NCBI RefSeq assembly: GCF_004801305.1
Contig: NZ_SSOD01000013.1
Coordinates: 82,494-146,493 of the forward strand
Reading direction: 5' to 3'
Length of the DNA stretch: 64,000 nucleotides
From: Pseudothauera rhizosphaerae
Lineage (GTDB): Bacteria > Pseudomonadota > Gammaproteobacteria > Burkholderiales > Rhodocyclaceae
Shown here: positions 26,300 to 34,786 of the stretch, piece by piece
Position numbering within the stretch: position 1 is the first letter of the stretch
Layout: each line of letters begins with the position of its first letter
Made by a program: the position numbers and the translations under genes
Notes under the pieces: model-generated
Database searches by the model: none
What the model saw: the letters and a program-made list of their open reading frames with translations, nothing else
Told to the model about the DNA's origin: nothing

Positions 26300-27529
26300 A
26301 TGCCTGAAACATTGATCAAGGTCGATCTGAAGCAGTCCCCCTACGAGAACGAGAAGGTCCACAACCGCTGGCATCCGGACATCCCCATGGCGGTGTGGGT
26401 CAAGCCCGGCGACGATTTCGTGCTGGAAACCTACGACTGGACCGGCGGCGCCATCAAGAACGACGACGACGCGGCCGACGTGCGCGACGTGGACCTCTCC
26501 ACCGTGCACTTCCTCTCCGGCCCGGTGGGCGTGGAAGGCGCCGAACCCGGCGACCTGCTGGTGGTGGACCTGCTCGACATCGGCGCCAAGGACGACAGCC
26601 TGTGGGGCTTCAACGGCTTCTTCTCCAAGACCAACGGCGGCGGCTTCCTCACCGAGCACTTCCCCCACGCGCAGAAGTCCATCTGGGATTTCGAGGGCCT
26701 GTTCACCAAGAGCCGCCACATCCCCGGCGTGCGCTTCGCCGGCCTCATCCACCCGGGCCTGATCGGCTGCCTGCCGGACCAGAAGATGCTCGACACGTGG
26801 AACGAGCGGGAAGTGGACTTCATCGCCACCAACCCCGAGCGCGTGCCCCCGCTCGCCAACCCGCCCGCGCCCAAGACCGCCCACATGGGCAAGCTCCAGG
26901 GCGAAGCGCGCGACAAGGCCGCCGCCGAAGGCGCCCGCACCGTGCCGCCGCGCGAACACGGCGGCAACTGCGACATCAAGGACCTCTCCCGCGGCTCGAA
27001 GATCTTCTTCCCGGTCTACGTGAAGGGCGCGGGCCTCTCCGTGGGCGACCTGCACTTCTCCCAGGGCGACGGCGAAATCACCTTCTGCGGCGCCATCGAA
27101 ATGGCCGGCTGGGTGCACATGCGGGTGAGTCTGATCAAGGGCGGCATGGCCAAGTACGGCATCAAGAACCCCATCTTCAAGCCCAGCCCCATCACCCCCA
27201 CCTACAACGACTACGTGATCTTCGAAGGCATCTCCGTGGACGAACAGGGCAAGCAGCACTACCTGGACGTGCACGTCGCCTACCGCCAGGCCTGCCTCAA
27301 CGCCATCGAATACCTGAAGAAGTTCGGCTACTCCGGCGCCCAGGCGTACTCGCTGCTCGGCACCGCGCCGGTGCAGGGCCACATCAGCGGCGTCGTGGAC
27401 ATCCCCAACGCCTGCGCCACCCTGTGGCTGCCCACGGAAATCTTCGAGTTCGACATCAACCCCAACGCCAACGGCCCGGTCAAGGCCATCAGCGGCGCGG
27501 TGGACATGCCCATCGCCTACGACCTGTAA
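26300..27529 (+). CDS. fmdA: Formamidase (acetamidase/formamidase family)
   Basis: A 409-residue enzyme matching the FmdA_AmdA family over its whole length. It has the N-terminal segment NRWHPDIPMAVWVKPGDDF, the central GGNCDIKDLSRGSKIFFPVY, and GDGEITFCGAIEMAG. It hydrolyses formamide (and to a lesser degree other short amides) to ammonia and formate. Co-transcribed with the ABC importer; this arrangement resembles the fmdA-fmdDEF system of Methylophilus. It is unrelated in fold to the nitrilase-type amidase amiE at 30736. Confidence 0.95.
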   Translation: MPETLIKVDLKQSPYENEKVHNRWHPDIPMAVWVKPGDDFVLETYDWTGGAIKNDDDAADVRDVDLSTVHFLSGPVGVEGAEPGDLLVVDLLDIGAKDDSLWGFNGFFSKTNGGGFLTEHFPHAQKSIWDFEGLFTKSRHIPGVRFAGLIHPGLIGCLPDQKMLDTWNEREVDFIATNPERVPPLANPPAPKTAHMGKLQGEARDKAAAEGARTVPPREHGGNCDIKDLSRGSKIFFPVYVKGAGLSVGDLHFSQGDGEITFCGAIEMAGWVHMRVSLIKGGMAKYGIKNPIFKPSPITPTYNDYVIFEGISVDEQGKQHYLDVHVAYRQACLNAIEYLKKFGYSGAQAYSLLGTAPVQGHISGVVDIPNACATLWLPTEIFEFDINPNANGPVKAISGAVDMPIAYDL

Positions 27530-27540
27530 GCACTCCATGC

Positions 27541-27562
27541 GGCGCCGCCCTGGGGCGGCGCC
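27541..27562 (+). terminator. Strong GC hairpin between fmdA and fmdB
   Basis: GGCGCCGCCC-TG-GGGCGGCGCC starts 12 bp after the fmdA stop. A perfect 10-bp stem (9 bp with a 4-nt loop is sterically better) with no T-run; it could attenuate transcription into fmdB. Confidence 0.5.
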
Positions 27563-27585
27563 GCCTTCCGCCCGCGAGAGCCCCC

Positions 27586-27930
27586 ATGCCGACCTACGAA
27601 TACCTGTGCGACGACTGCGGCGAGTTCGCCGCCTACCGGCCGATCGCCAAGCGCGACGAGCCCTGCATCTGCCCGAACTGCGGCACCCCGTCGCCGCGCG
27701 TGATCCTCAGCGCACCGTCGCTGGCGACCATGGCCGGGCACCTGCGCGCCGCGCACGCCACCAACGAACGCGCCGCCCACGCCCCCCGCACCAGCGCCGA
27801 ATACAAGGCCACCCACCAACACGGCCCCGGCTGCGGCTGCTGCGGGGGCGGCAAGTCGAAATCCACGGTGACCACCGCGGATGGCAAGAAGACCTTTCCG
27901 AGCAAGCGGCCGTGGATGATCAGTCATTGA
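27586..27930 (+). CDS. fmdB: FmdB-type zinc-ribbon protein
   Basis: A 114-residue protein with the FmdB/CxxC_CxxC_SSSS zinc ribbon at the start (MPTYEYLCDDCGEF, then CICPNCG). A low-complexity histidine/alanine middle (AAHATNERAAHAPR) and a second cysteine cluster (GCGCCGGGK) follow. In other bacteria fmdB accompanies fmdA and is regarded as a regulator or maturation factor of amidase expression. Possible RNA- or DNA-binding role; not demonstrated by the sequence. Confidence 0.88.
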   Translation: MPTYEYLCDDCGEFAAYRPIAKRDEPCICPNCGTPSPRVILSAPSLATMAGHLRAAHATNERAAHAPRTSAEYKATHQHGPGCGCCGGGKSKSTVTTADGKKTFPSKRPWMISH

Positions 27931-27993
27931 GGGGGGCGCCAAGGGTGAAGGAAATCGCCGATCACCGGCAGGCCTGCACTTTGCCGACCGCGA

Positions 27994-28987
27994 TCAGGCC
28001 CCGGGCGAGAGCATGTTCATGATCAGGCGGATCATGGTCTCCTTGTTCGCCGGGTTCGATTCCGCTACCAGCAGGGCCAGCGCCGCCAGGCCGATGTCGT
28101 TGATCACCGGCTGGCCGTCCGCGTCCAGCAGCCGGCCGTTGCGGTGGAGGAAATCCACGAACAGGAAGGCCCCGCTACGCTTGTTGCCGTCCGAGAACGG
28201 GTGGTTCTTGATGACGAAGTAGAGCAGGTGCGCCGCCTTGGCCTCCACGCTCGGGTAGGCCGGCTCGCCGAACACGGTCTGGTCCAGGTTGCCGAGCAGG
28301 GCCGCGAAGGCATCCTCCCGCTCGCGGGCGAAGAGGTCCGTGGCCTCGCCGCGCCGCCATCAGGTCCGCCTTGAGCCGTGCCAGCGCGGCCCGTGCCTCC
28401 GCCACCTTGGGCAGCACGCCGCCCCGCTCCTCGCGCGGTTCCGCCAGCAGACCCTCATCGTAACGCTGCAACAGCAGAAAGGTCTGGGCGTAGCGGGTGA
28501 CGACATCCACCAGCCCGCGCCCGGTGTCGGCCAGCAATTCCGGACTCTGCGCCGCCTTCTTCACCAGCCGCAGCGCCGCCTCCAGCTCGCGGGCATTGGC
28601 CTCGAAGCGCTGGCGGTGAAGCGTGTAGCCGCGCGTCAGGTGCTCGCGCAGGGTGCGGGTGGCCCATTGGCGGAAGCGCGTGCCCTGCTGTGACTTGACC
28701 CGGTAGCCGACCGAGATGATCACGTCCAGGTTGTAGTGCTCCACCTGGTAGGTCTTACCGTCGGCAGCAGTATGTGCAAATTTTGCACATACTGAATCTG
28801 CCTCCAACTCTCCCTCATTGAAGACGTTGCGGAGGTGCCGGGAAATCACCGAACGCTCGCGGCCGAACAGCTCGGCCATCTGCTCCTGACGCAGCCACAC
28901 CGTTTCGCCTGCCAACCGCACCTCCGTCACGGCCGACCCGTCTTCAGCCTTATAGATGAGGATCTCGTTGGTGTCGTTCGTGCTCAT
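27994..28987 (-). pseudogene. Frameshifted RhuM-Fic protein gene
   Basis: The N-terminal frame from ATG 28987 encodes a RhuM-type domain (VWLRQEQMAELFGRERSVI, ISVGYRVKSQQGTRFRQWA). Near 28350-28358 one extra G shifts the frame. In the +1 frame the protein continues RGEATDLFARERED... into a Fic domain with the AMP-transfer motif HPFSDGNKR and ends at 27994. Intact RhuM-Fic fusions are about 330 residues, which this would be if repaired. Fic domains transfer AMP to proteins and are often toxins. A real frameshift or a sequencing error are both possible. Confidence 0.8.
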
Positions 28988-29399
28988 GCCGGCTCCTGAT
29001 TCAAGCCACCATCATAATTCACGCGCCCACGATTGCACCCGCCACGCCCCTGAGATCAGCACCAAGTAGCAGGTGAGCCGCAAGCACAGCCCGGGCTGCT
29101 ACCGTAGCGCGTCGAAATTCCCTCCAAAACATTTGACGGGGCTGAGCCCTTCCCCACAAGCGGTCGTGGGTGGTCCGTCATTGAGGTCTCTTTGGTGATG
29201 CGAACGGGCGTGCCGACATCGTGAGTTGGGACATGTTGCGGTGGGCGTTGTCGCTGCTGGGCTGACGCAGCGGGGCGGCACTCGGCTGATCTGTATGCCT
29301 GAATGGCGCATCATCGGCCGAAGCTGTCGTTCGGCGCTTAGCTCTCGAATTACCGATATCGACCCAAAGGCGACGTTCGGGACTTTCGAAAGCGGACCT
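28988..29399. other. Intergenic, no gene recognised
   Basis: The 412 bp hold only short ORFs on both strands without recognisable domains or ribosome sites. Sequence composition is less GC-rich than the flanks and contains short repeated motifs (GGGTCGA, TTCGAAAG). It is the downstream flank of the cassette-like gene that follows. Confidence 0.5.
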
Positions 29400-30137
29400 T
29401 CAGCGTTTGAAATAAGCGGCGCCGTTAGGCGTCCGCTTGATTGATGGGTTGGCGTTATCCAACGGGTACGCACCTTCCCAGCGCGTATGCCAGGCCGTGA
29501 AGTCGAAGTTGTCCCTGTAACCGACTACGGCCGTGGCGGTCTCGACGATTAGGCGGTCTAAATCCTGCATGACATCTCCGCCTGTGAGTACACCGACGAT
29601 TGTTCCCCCGGTACCCGGTCCGCCAGGTTCGTGCTTCGCCCAGTGGAACTTGTACCTTTCGCGTATGTATGCCTTGATATGGGCAGCGGCTCCACCTTTG
29701 CCGAAATGCTTGAACGGGTAGAACTCCGCGAGCTTCAACCAGATAATTTCGTAGAAGTCCACGACGTCGTACGTGGACTTGCGCATCTCAATGGTGACAC
29801 CAGAGTCCCATCCCGGTTGTGCGATTCGATGTGCAATTGCCTTGAGTTCCGGGAGTGACTCAAAAAGGCGGACATCAGTAGGTTCGTCCAGCGAGCGTCG
29901 AATGTAGTCGTCTGGGAGTTCGTCCTTGAACTCCGCTGGGAGTGACTGTTCGGCTATTTTGTCGTTCCGCCTGTGAAGGGTAATTGCTGCGAGGGCGAAG
30001 GCAAATGCCAGGGCACCGGAACCTGCTGCATACGAGTAGTCTTTGATGGACAAGAAATACCAAAGGGCACCGGTTGCAAATATCCCGGAAGTCCACCAGC
30101 AGGTTTGGATCACCCAATCAGGTATTGTGAGATTCAT
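29400..30137 (-). CDS. Hypothetical membrane-anchored protein, cassette-like
   Basis: A 245-residue protein from ATG 30137. Two N-terminal hydrophobic helices (about 8-30 and 33-52: WWTSGIFATGALWYFLS, AAGSGALAFAFALAAI) are followed by a soluble domain of ~190 residues with no motif I recognise. The C-terminal 18 residues (NPSIKRTPNGAAYFKR) are translated from an attC-like hairpin at 29411-29442, a tail seen in proteins of integron cassettes. A GTTGGGC sequence lies 4-10 bp before the start, as expected for a cassette recombination core. Codon use and base composition are more AT-rich than the neighbours. Function unknown; probably horizontally acquired. Confidence 0.65.
   Translation of the reverse strand: MNLTIPDWVIQTCWWTSGIFATGALWYFLSIKDYSYAAGSGALAFAFALAAITLHRRNDKIAEQSLPAEFKDELPDDYIRRSLDEPTDVRLFESLPELKAIAHRIAQPGWDSGVTIEMRKSTYDVVDFYEIIWLKLAEFYPFKHFGKGGAAAHIKAYIRERYKFHWAKHEPGGPGTGGTIVGVLTGGDVMQDLDRLIVETATAVVGYRDNFDFTAWHTRWEGAYPLDNANPSIKRTPNGAAYFKR
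29411..29442 (-). repeat. attC-like hairpin (degenerate)
   Basis: AATAAGCGGCGCC-GTTA-GGCGTCCGCTTGATT folds into an imperfect stem with one extra-helical base, as in integron attC sites, whose sequence TTCAAGC...GCTT it also resembles. The outer RYYYAAC/GTTRRRY cores are degenerate here. A good core GTTGGGC (minus strand, 30147-30141) lies at the other end of the gene. Confidence 0.45.
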
Positions 30138-30147
30138 GACGCCCAAC

Positions 30148-30735
30148 AGTGGTTATACGGACGCAGGGGGCGGTATAACAATTGATATTGCTGACACCGG
30201 AATTGTTGCCCGAACCTCATTATTTTCAGTCACTTGAAATATTTTCTGTCAGTATAATAACTTCAATATGCCGGACAACTACCGGCGTGCAATGTCTGAT
30301 TTGGGAATGGGTAACCCGCTTGTGGCCGACAGCAGCAGTTGCCAGCATGGTAATCCAACGACCGCTCCGGCCGACAACTTACCGCTCGTCCATCTGCCGT
30401 CCTTTCGCCTCAGACCCTTCCCGAACGCAATGCGGTGCCACCTCGTCCCCAGCCCTTAAAACCCCATGCCTGCGCTGACGGAGGTTTGCACTTTTCCCGG
30501 CTAGGCAACCCAACAAGCTCAGATCGAAATTTTCCTTCCCGCCGGGTTTGCTGCCACGCGCGAGCCCCCACCAACGTACAGGGGTGCAGGGGGCGACTTT
30601 GCCAAATCCATACCCCGCTGCATGTGCCCATCCAACCCGTAGATACGTCAAACAACGTATTGGGCCGCCCGCCCCTCCCTCCCGACAATGCACCGCAACA
30701 TCCAGTGCAACCAGCCTCAACGGGAGATTCACGCC
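30148..30735. other. Intergenic and amiE promoter region
   Basis: About 590 bp without a supported gene. The left half is AT-rich (around 30170-30290) and probably belongs to the acquired cassette region. The right half holds the amiE regulatory sequences: the TACGT-N6-ACGTA repeat, a TGCACCGCAA element at 30689, and a -10-like GACAAT at 30684-30689. Confidence 0.6.
30644..30659. promoter_or_regulatory. Inverted repeat TACGT-N6-ACGTA upstream of amiE
   Basis: TACGT CAAACA ACGTA, 76 bp before the amiE ATG. It shares its arms, spacer length and downstream TGCACCGCAA element with the repeat at 21208-21223, so both operons are probably controlled by the same regulator, encoded at 16741-17655. 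Confidence 0.6.
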
Positions 30736-31773
30736 ATGAGACACGGAGATATTTCCAGCAGCAAGGACTGCGTCGGCGTCGCCGTCGTCAACTACAAGAT
30801 GCCGCGCCTGCACACCAAGGCGGAGGTGCTCGACAACGCCCGCAGGATCGCCGACATGGTGGTGGGCATGAAGCAGGGCCTGCCGGGCATGGACCTGGTG
30901 ATCTTCCCCGAGTACTCCACCCACGGGATCATGTACGACGCCCAGGAGATGTACGACACCGCGGCCACCGTGCCCGGCGAGGAGACGGAAATCTTCGCCG
31001 CGGCCTGCCGCAAGGCCAAGGTGTGGGGGGTGTTCTCGCTGACCGGCGAACGCCACGAGGAGCACCCGAACAAGGCCCCCTACAACACCCTGATCCTGAT
31101 GAACGACAAGGGCGAGATCGTGCAGAAGTACCGCAAGATCATGCCCTGGGTGCCCATCGAGGGCTGGTATCCGGGCGACTGCACCTACGTCTCGGAAGGC
31201 CCCAAGGGCATGAAGATCAGCCTCATCATCTGCGACGACGGCAACTACCCGGAGATCTGGCGCGACTGCGCGATGAAGGGCGCGGAGCTGATCGTGCGCT
31301 GCCAGGGCTACATGTACCCGGCCAAGGAGCAGCAGGTGATGGTCGCCAAGACCATGGCATGGATGAACAACTGCTACGTGGCGGTGGCCAACGCCACCGG
31401 CTTCGACGGCGTGTATTCCTACTTCGGCCACTCGGCCATCGTCGGCTTCGACGGCCGCACCCTGGGCGAATGCGGCGAGGAGGACATGGGCGTGCAGTAC
31501 GCGGAGCTGTCCACCAGCCTGATCCGCGACTTCCGCAAGAACGCCCAGTCGCAGAACCACCTGTTCAAGCTGCTGCACCGGGGCTACACCGGCAAGATCA
31601 ACTCCGGCGAAGCGCCCACCGGGGTGGCCGCCTGCCCCTACGGGTTCTACGGCGAGTGGATCAAGGACCCGGAAGGCACGCGCAAGAAGGTGGAGGCGAT
31701 CACGCGCAGCACGGTCGGCACCGAGGAGTGCCCCATCGAAGGCATTCCCCACACGGCGCCGACCCACCGCTGA
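30736..31773 (+). CDS. amiE: Aliphatic amidase
   Basis: A 345-residue nitrilase-superfamily amidase whose N-terminus ([20 protein letters not shown]) is nearly that of Pseudomonas aeruginosa AmiE. The catalytic Glu59 (FPEYS), Lys134 (YRKIMPW), Glu142 and Cys166 ([15 protein letters not shown]) are at the canonical positions. It hydrolyses short aliphatic amides such as acetamide and propionamide to the acid and ammonia in the cytoplasm. ATG 30736 follows an ACGGGAG ribosome site. Its TGA overlaps the ATG of an AAA ATPase gene. The P. aeruginosa amidase operon also has an AAA gene (amiB), but of a different type. Confidence 0.96.
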   Translation: MRHGDISSSKDCVGVAVVNYKMPRLHTKAEVLDNARRIADMVVGMKQGLPGMDLVIFPEYSTHGIMYDAQEMYDTAATVPGEETEIFAAACRKAKVWGVFSLTGERHEEHPNKAPYNTLILMNDKGEIVQKYRKIMPWVPIEGWYPGDCTYVSEGPKGMKISLIICDDGNYPEIWRDCAMKGAELIVRCQGYMYPAKEQQVMVAKTMAWMNNCYVAVANATGFDGVYSYFGHSAIVGFDGRTLGECGEEDMGVQYAELSTSLIRDFRKNAQSQNHLFKLLHRGYTGKINSGEAPTGVAACPYGFYGEWIKDPEGTRKKVEAITRSTVGTEECPIEGIPHTAPTHR

Positions 31774-32573
31774 TGAACCTCGCCGACCTGCGCTTCGCGG
31801 CCGAGCCCTACTACCGCCCGGTGGGCCACGAAGTCGCCCTCTTCGAGCACGCCCACGCCCACCGCCTGCCGGTGATGCTCAAGGGCCCCACCGGCTGCGG
31901 CAAGACCCGCTTCGTGGAGCACATGGCCTGGCGGCTGGGCAAGCCGCTGATCACCGTGGCCTGCAACGAGGACGTGACCGCGGCGGACCTGGTCGGCCGT
32001 TTCCTGCTGGACGCGGACGGCACCCGCTGGCACGACGGCCCGCTCACCGTGGCTGTGCGCCAAGGGGCGATGATCTACCTGGACGAGGTGGTGGAGGCGC
32101 GCCCGGACACCACCGTGGTGCTGCACCCGCTCACCGATGCGCGCCGCATCCTGCCCCTGGACCGCAAGGGCGAGACCGTGACCGCGCACCCGGACTTCCA
32201 CTTGGTCGTCTCCTACAACCCCGGCTACCAGGCCGCCGGCAAGGGCCTCAAGCCCTCCACCCGGCAGCGCTTCGCGGCGCTGGAGTTCGACTACCCGGAT
32301 GAAGCGGCGGAAACGGAGATCGTCGCCCACGAGGCCGGCATCGACCGGACGCTGGCCGCCACCCTGGTGCGCATCGCCGGGCGCTCCCGGGCGCTGCGCG
32401 CCCGCGGGCTGGACGAAGGCATCTCCACGCGCATGCTGATCTACGCCGGCGTGCTGATCCGCGACGGCATGCCCGCGGCCGAGAGCTGCCGTATGGCCAT
32501 GACCGACCCCATCACCGACGACGCGGACCTGCGCCAGGCCCTGCGCGACATCGTGGATGCCTGCCTGCCCTGA
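31773..32573 (+). CDS. MoxR-type AAA+ ATPase (CbbQ/NirQ/NorQ-like)
   Basis: A 266-residue AAA+ protein. Walker A GPTGCGKT at residues 38-45, Walker B MIYLDEVVEA with D104-E105, and a sensor-1 region (LVVSYNPGYQAAGKGLKPST). The CbbQ_C type C-terminus (DEGISTRMLIYAGVLIRDGM) is present. In characterised systems these ATPases work with a VWA partner (CbbO, NorD) to remodel or activate a metalloenzyme or RuBisCO. Here the partner is encoded next and the likely client is AmiE or the ABC/NCS1 proteins; no client is proven. Overlaps the amiE stop. Confidence 0.9.
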   Translation: MNLADLRFAAEPYYRPVGHEVALFEHAHAHRLPVMLKGPTGCGKTRFVEHMAWRLGKPLITVACNEDVTAADLVGRFLLDADGTRWHDGPLTVAVRQGAMIYLDEVVEARPDTTVVLHPLTDARRILPLDRKGETVTAHPDFHLVVSYNPGYQAAGKGLKPSTRQRFAALEFDYPDEAAETEIVAHEAGIDRTLAATLVRIAGRSRALRARGLDEGISTRMLIYAGVLIRDGMPAAESCRMAMTDPITDDADLRQALRDIVDACLP

Positions 32574-32588
32574 TCCGGCCGCCGCGCC

Positions 32589-34196
32589 ATGACCCGCAGC
32601 GACGAAGCCCTCGCCCACCTGCTGGGCGCCTTCGCCGGCCGGCCCGTGGCCCTGCAGCGCCCGCCCGACCTCGCCCCCGGCGCGCCCGCGGTGCTGCGCC
32701 GGGACGCCCTGCTGCTCGCGCCGCCCCCGCCCGGCATGGATGCGGACGCCTGGGCGCACGCCGCCGTGCTCCACGCCGCCGCCCATCTGCGCCATTCGCC
32801 CCCCGGCCGCCCCGTGGGCCGGCGCAAGACCATGAGCCTGGCGCTCGCCTCCACCATCGAGGATGCCCGGGTCGAGCGCCTGGCCGGCCGGCGCTACCCC
32901 GGCTTGCTGCGCGCGCTGCGGGCGGCCGGGCCACCCCCGCCGGACGCCGCCGCCAGCCTGGCCGACCGCCTCGCTCAACTGCATGCGGTGCTGCGCGATC
33001 CTTCCCTGCCGGCCACGGATTTCTGGCTCGCCAAGGCCCGCCGCCTGTTCGAGGACATCGCCGCCGGCCCCGGCGTCGCGGACGCGGCGGCCTTCGACCC
33101 GCTGGTGACCGCGCTGGTCCGCGACCTGGGCCAGATGCGGCAACGCATGAACATCCACGGCGAAGCCCCCGCCAGCCCCTACGGGGACGACCACAGCTAT
33201 CTGTGGAACTACGGCCGCGCCGCCGAGGATGAGGCGCTGGAGCTGCGCACCGCCGCCCCGCCACCGGCCGACGCCGGGGGACCGCCTCCACCCGCCGACG
33301 CCCCGGCCGCAGGCGACTGGACCCGACTCCCCGCCGAGACCTTCGACTACCCCGAGTGGCACGCCCGCATCGGCCAGTTACGCCGGGACTGGTGCACGGT
33401 CTTCGAACACCGCCTGCCCCCGCTGCCCGCCGGCGTGCCCGTCCGCGAGCGCCGCGCCGGCCGCGGACGGCTGGACCGCTCCCGCCGCCTGCGCAACCAG
33501 TGGGAAGGGGAGGACTTCGACCTGGACGCCGCCATCGAACAGCGCCTGGACCTGCGCCTGGGCTGCACCCCGGCGCGGGGCGCCCACGTGAGCCCCGGCC
33601 GCAGCCGGGAAGCCGCGGCCATCCTGCTGCTGATCGACCTGTCGGCCTCGGTCGCCGATGCGGCGGGCAACGGCCTGCGCGTGCTCGACCTGGTGGCCGA
33701 AGCCGCCGCCGCCCTGGTGGCCGCCGCCACTGCGGCCGGCGAACGCGTGGCGGTGCACGGCTTCTGTTCGGACGGCCGCAGCCGGGTGGACTACCTGGAA
33801 CTCGCCGCCTTCGGCACCACCGACGCCGCGGCGGTCGCCGACCGCGTGCGCTCCGCCGGCGCCCGCCACTCCACCCGGCTGGGCGCCGCGCTGCGCCACG
33901 CCGCAAGCCGTCTGAGGGAAGAAACCGCGCCGCGGCGGCACATCGTCGTACTGGGTGACGCCCAACCCTCCGACATCGACGTCTTCGACGACCTCCATCT
34001 GCCGGAGGACGCCGCGGTCGCGGTCCGCTGCGCGCGCCGCGACCGCCTCGGCGTGGCCTGCCTGGCCTTCGCCGTGGACGGCGACGACCGCATCCCGGTG
34101 GGCATCTTCGGCCGCGGGGCCACCGTCACCGCGGACGACCCCGCCACCCTGTCCTTTGCGCTGGCCCGTCTGCGGCGGAAGCTCGCCTTCGGGTAG
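32589..34196 (+). CDS. VWA-domain protein, NorD/CbbO-like
   Basis: A 535-residue protein. The C-terminal von Willebrand factor A domain (residues ~340-530) has an intact MIDAS (LLLIDLSASV, about residues 343-352) and VLGDAQPSDIDVFDD, as in NorD and CbbO. The N-terminal part carries HAAAHLRHSPPG and a Pro-rich linker (about 215-240). It forms a pair with the preceding MoxR-type ATPase. Codon composition matches neighbours. It is the last gene of the amiE operon; the convergent DUF2721 gene ends 49 bp away. Confidence 0.88.
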   Translation: MTRSDEALAHLLGAFAGRPVALQRPPDLAPGAPAVLRRDALLLAPPPPGMDADAWAHAAVLHAAAHLRHSPPGRPVGRRKTMSLALASTIEDARVERLAGRRYPGLLRALRAAGPPPPDAAASLADRLAQLHAVLRDPSLPATDFWLAKARRLFEDIAAGPGVADAAAFDPLVTALVRDLGQMRQRMNIHGEAPASPYGDDHSYLWNYGRAAEDEALELRTAAPPPADAGGPPPPADAPAAGDWTRLPAETFDYPEWHARIGQLRRDWCTVFEHRLPPLPAGVPVRERRAGRGRLDRSRRLRNQWEGEDFDLDAAIEQRLDLRLGCTPARGAHVSPGRSREAAAILLLIDLSASVADAAGNGLRVLDLVAEAAAALVAAATAAGERVAVHGFCSDGRSRVDYLELAAFGTTDAAAVADRVRSAGARHSTRLGAALRHAASRLREETAPRRHIVVLGDAQPSDIDVFDDLHLPEDAAVAVRCARRDRLGVACLAFAVDGDDRIPVGIFGRGATVTADDPATLSFALARLRRKLAFG

Positions 34197-34245
34197 GGCG
34201 GAAGGCGCCGGTATCACGCCATCAATGGAAGGGGGGTCGCGGCAC

Positions 34246-34680
34246 TCACCGCCAGCGCTGGCTGCGGGCCATCACCACCAGGAAGACTTCCCGCAGGAAG
34301 AGCGCAAGCGAAACGATCATCGCCCCCATGGCACCGACGAAGAGCACCGCCACGCTGGGGGCCACGCTGAAGCTGACGACGGTGCCGAGGAAGGCCACCG
34401 CCACCACCAGGCAGACCAGCAGCGCCCCCAGCACGGCGAAGAACATGGCGTGGTAGATGTGGCGGCCGCGCCGGTGGAGCAGGGCGAGTTCTTCCACGTC
34501 GTCCACCGGCTCTTCGGGCGCCGCGGCGGCCAGGCGGCCGTTGAGCACGCGGCGGCGGTCCACGATGCGCGACAGCCGGCCGCTCAGCACGTTGATGAGC
34601 GTGGCGATGGCGGTCAGCAGGAAGACCGGTGCGACCGCAAGCTGGATGGCATGGGTGATGTCAGCGATCTGGGTCGGCAT
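34246..34680 (-). CDS. DUF2721 membrane protein
   Basis: A 144-residue protein from ATG 34680 (PTQIADITHAIQLAVAPVF) with three hydrophobic helices (about 16-36, 78-100 and 108-130) and the conserved RLSRIVDRRR turn after the first helix. This pattern matches DUF2721 proteins, of unknown function, probably inner membrane. A longer frame upstream overlaps the downstream PepSY gene and is not supported. Confidence 0.82.
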   Translation of the reverse strand: MPTQIADITHAIQLAVAPVFLLTAIATLINVLSGRLSRIVDRRRVLNGRLAAAAPEEPVDDVEELALLHRRGRHIYHAMFFAVLGALLVCLVVAVAFLGTVVSFSVAPSVAVLFVGAMGAMIVSLALFLREVFLVVMARSQRWR

Positions 34681-34786
34681 GGCGCGGGCAAGCAGAAGTG
34701 GGCATGGCGCGCAATGTACCCGATAGCCCGAACGGGAGGTATGGCGGCCAGCGGGCGCTTCCTGCAGCGGCACGCCCCCGCCCCTT

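Noticed and set aside
29099..29473. Short minus-strand frame in the region beside the cassette-like gene
   Set aside because: No ribosome site or domain; overlaps the C-terminus of the better supported 29400-30137 gene in another frame.
30435..31772. Upstream extension of the MoxR ATPase frame
   Set aside because: The frame is open through amiE only as a shadow; the ATG at 31773 with stop/start overlap and family N-terminus is the real start.
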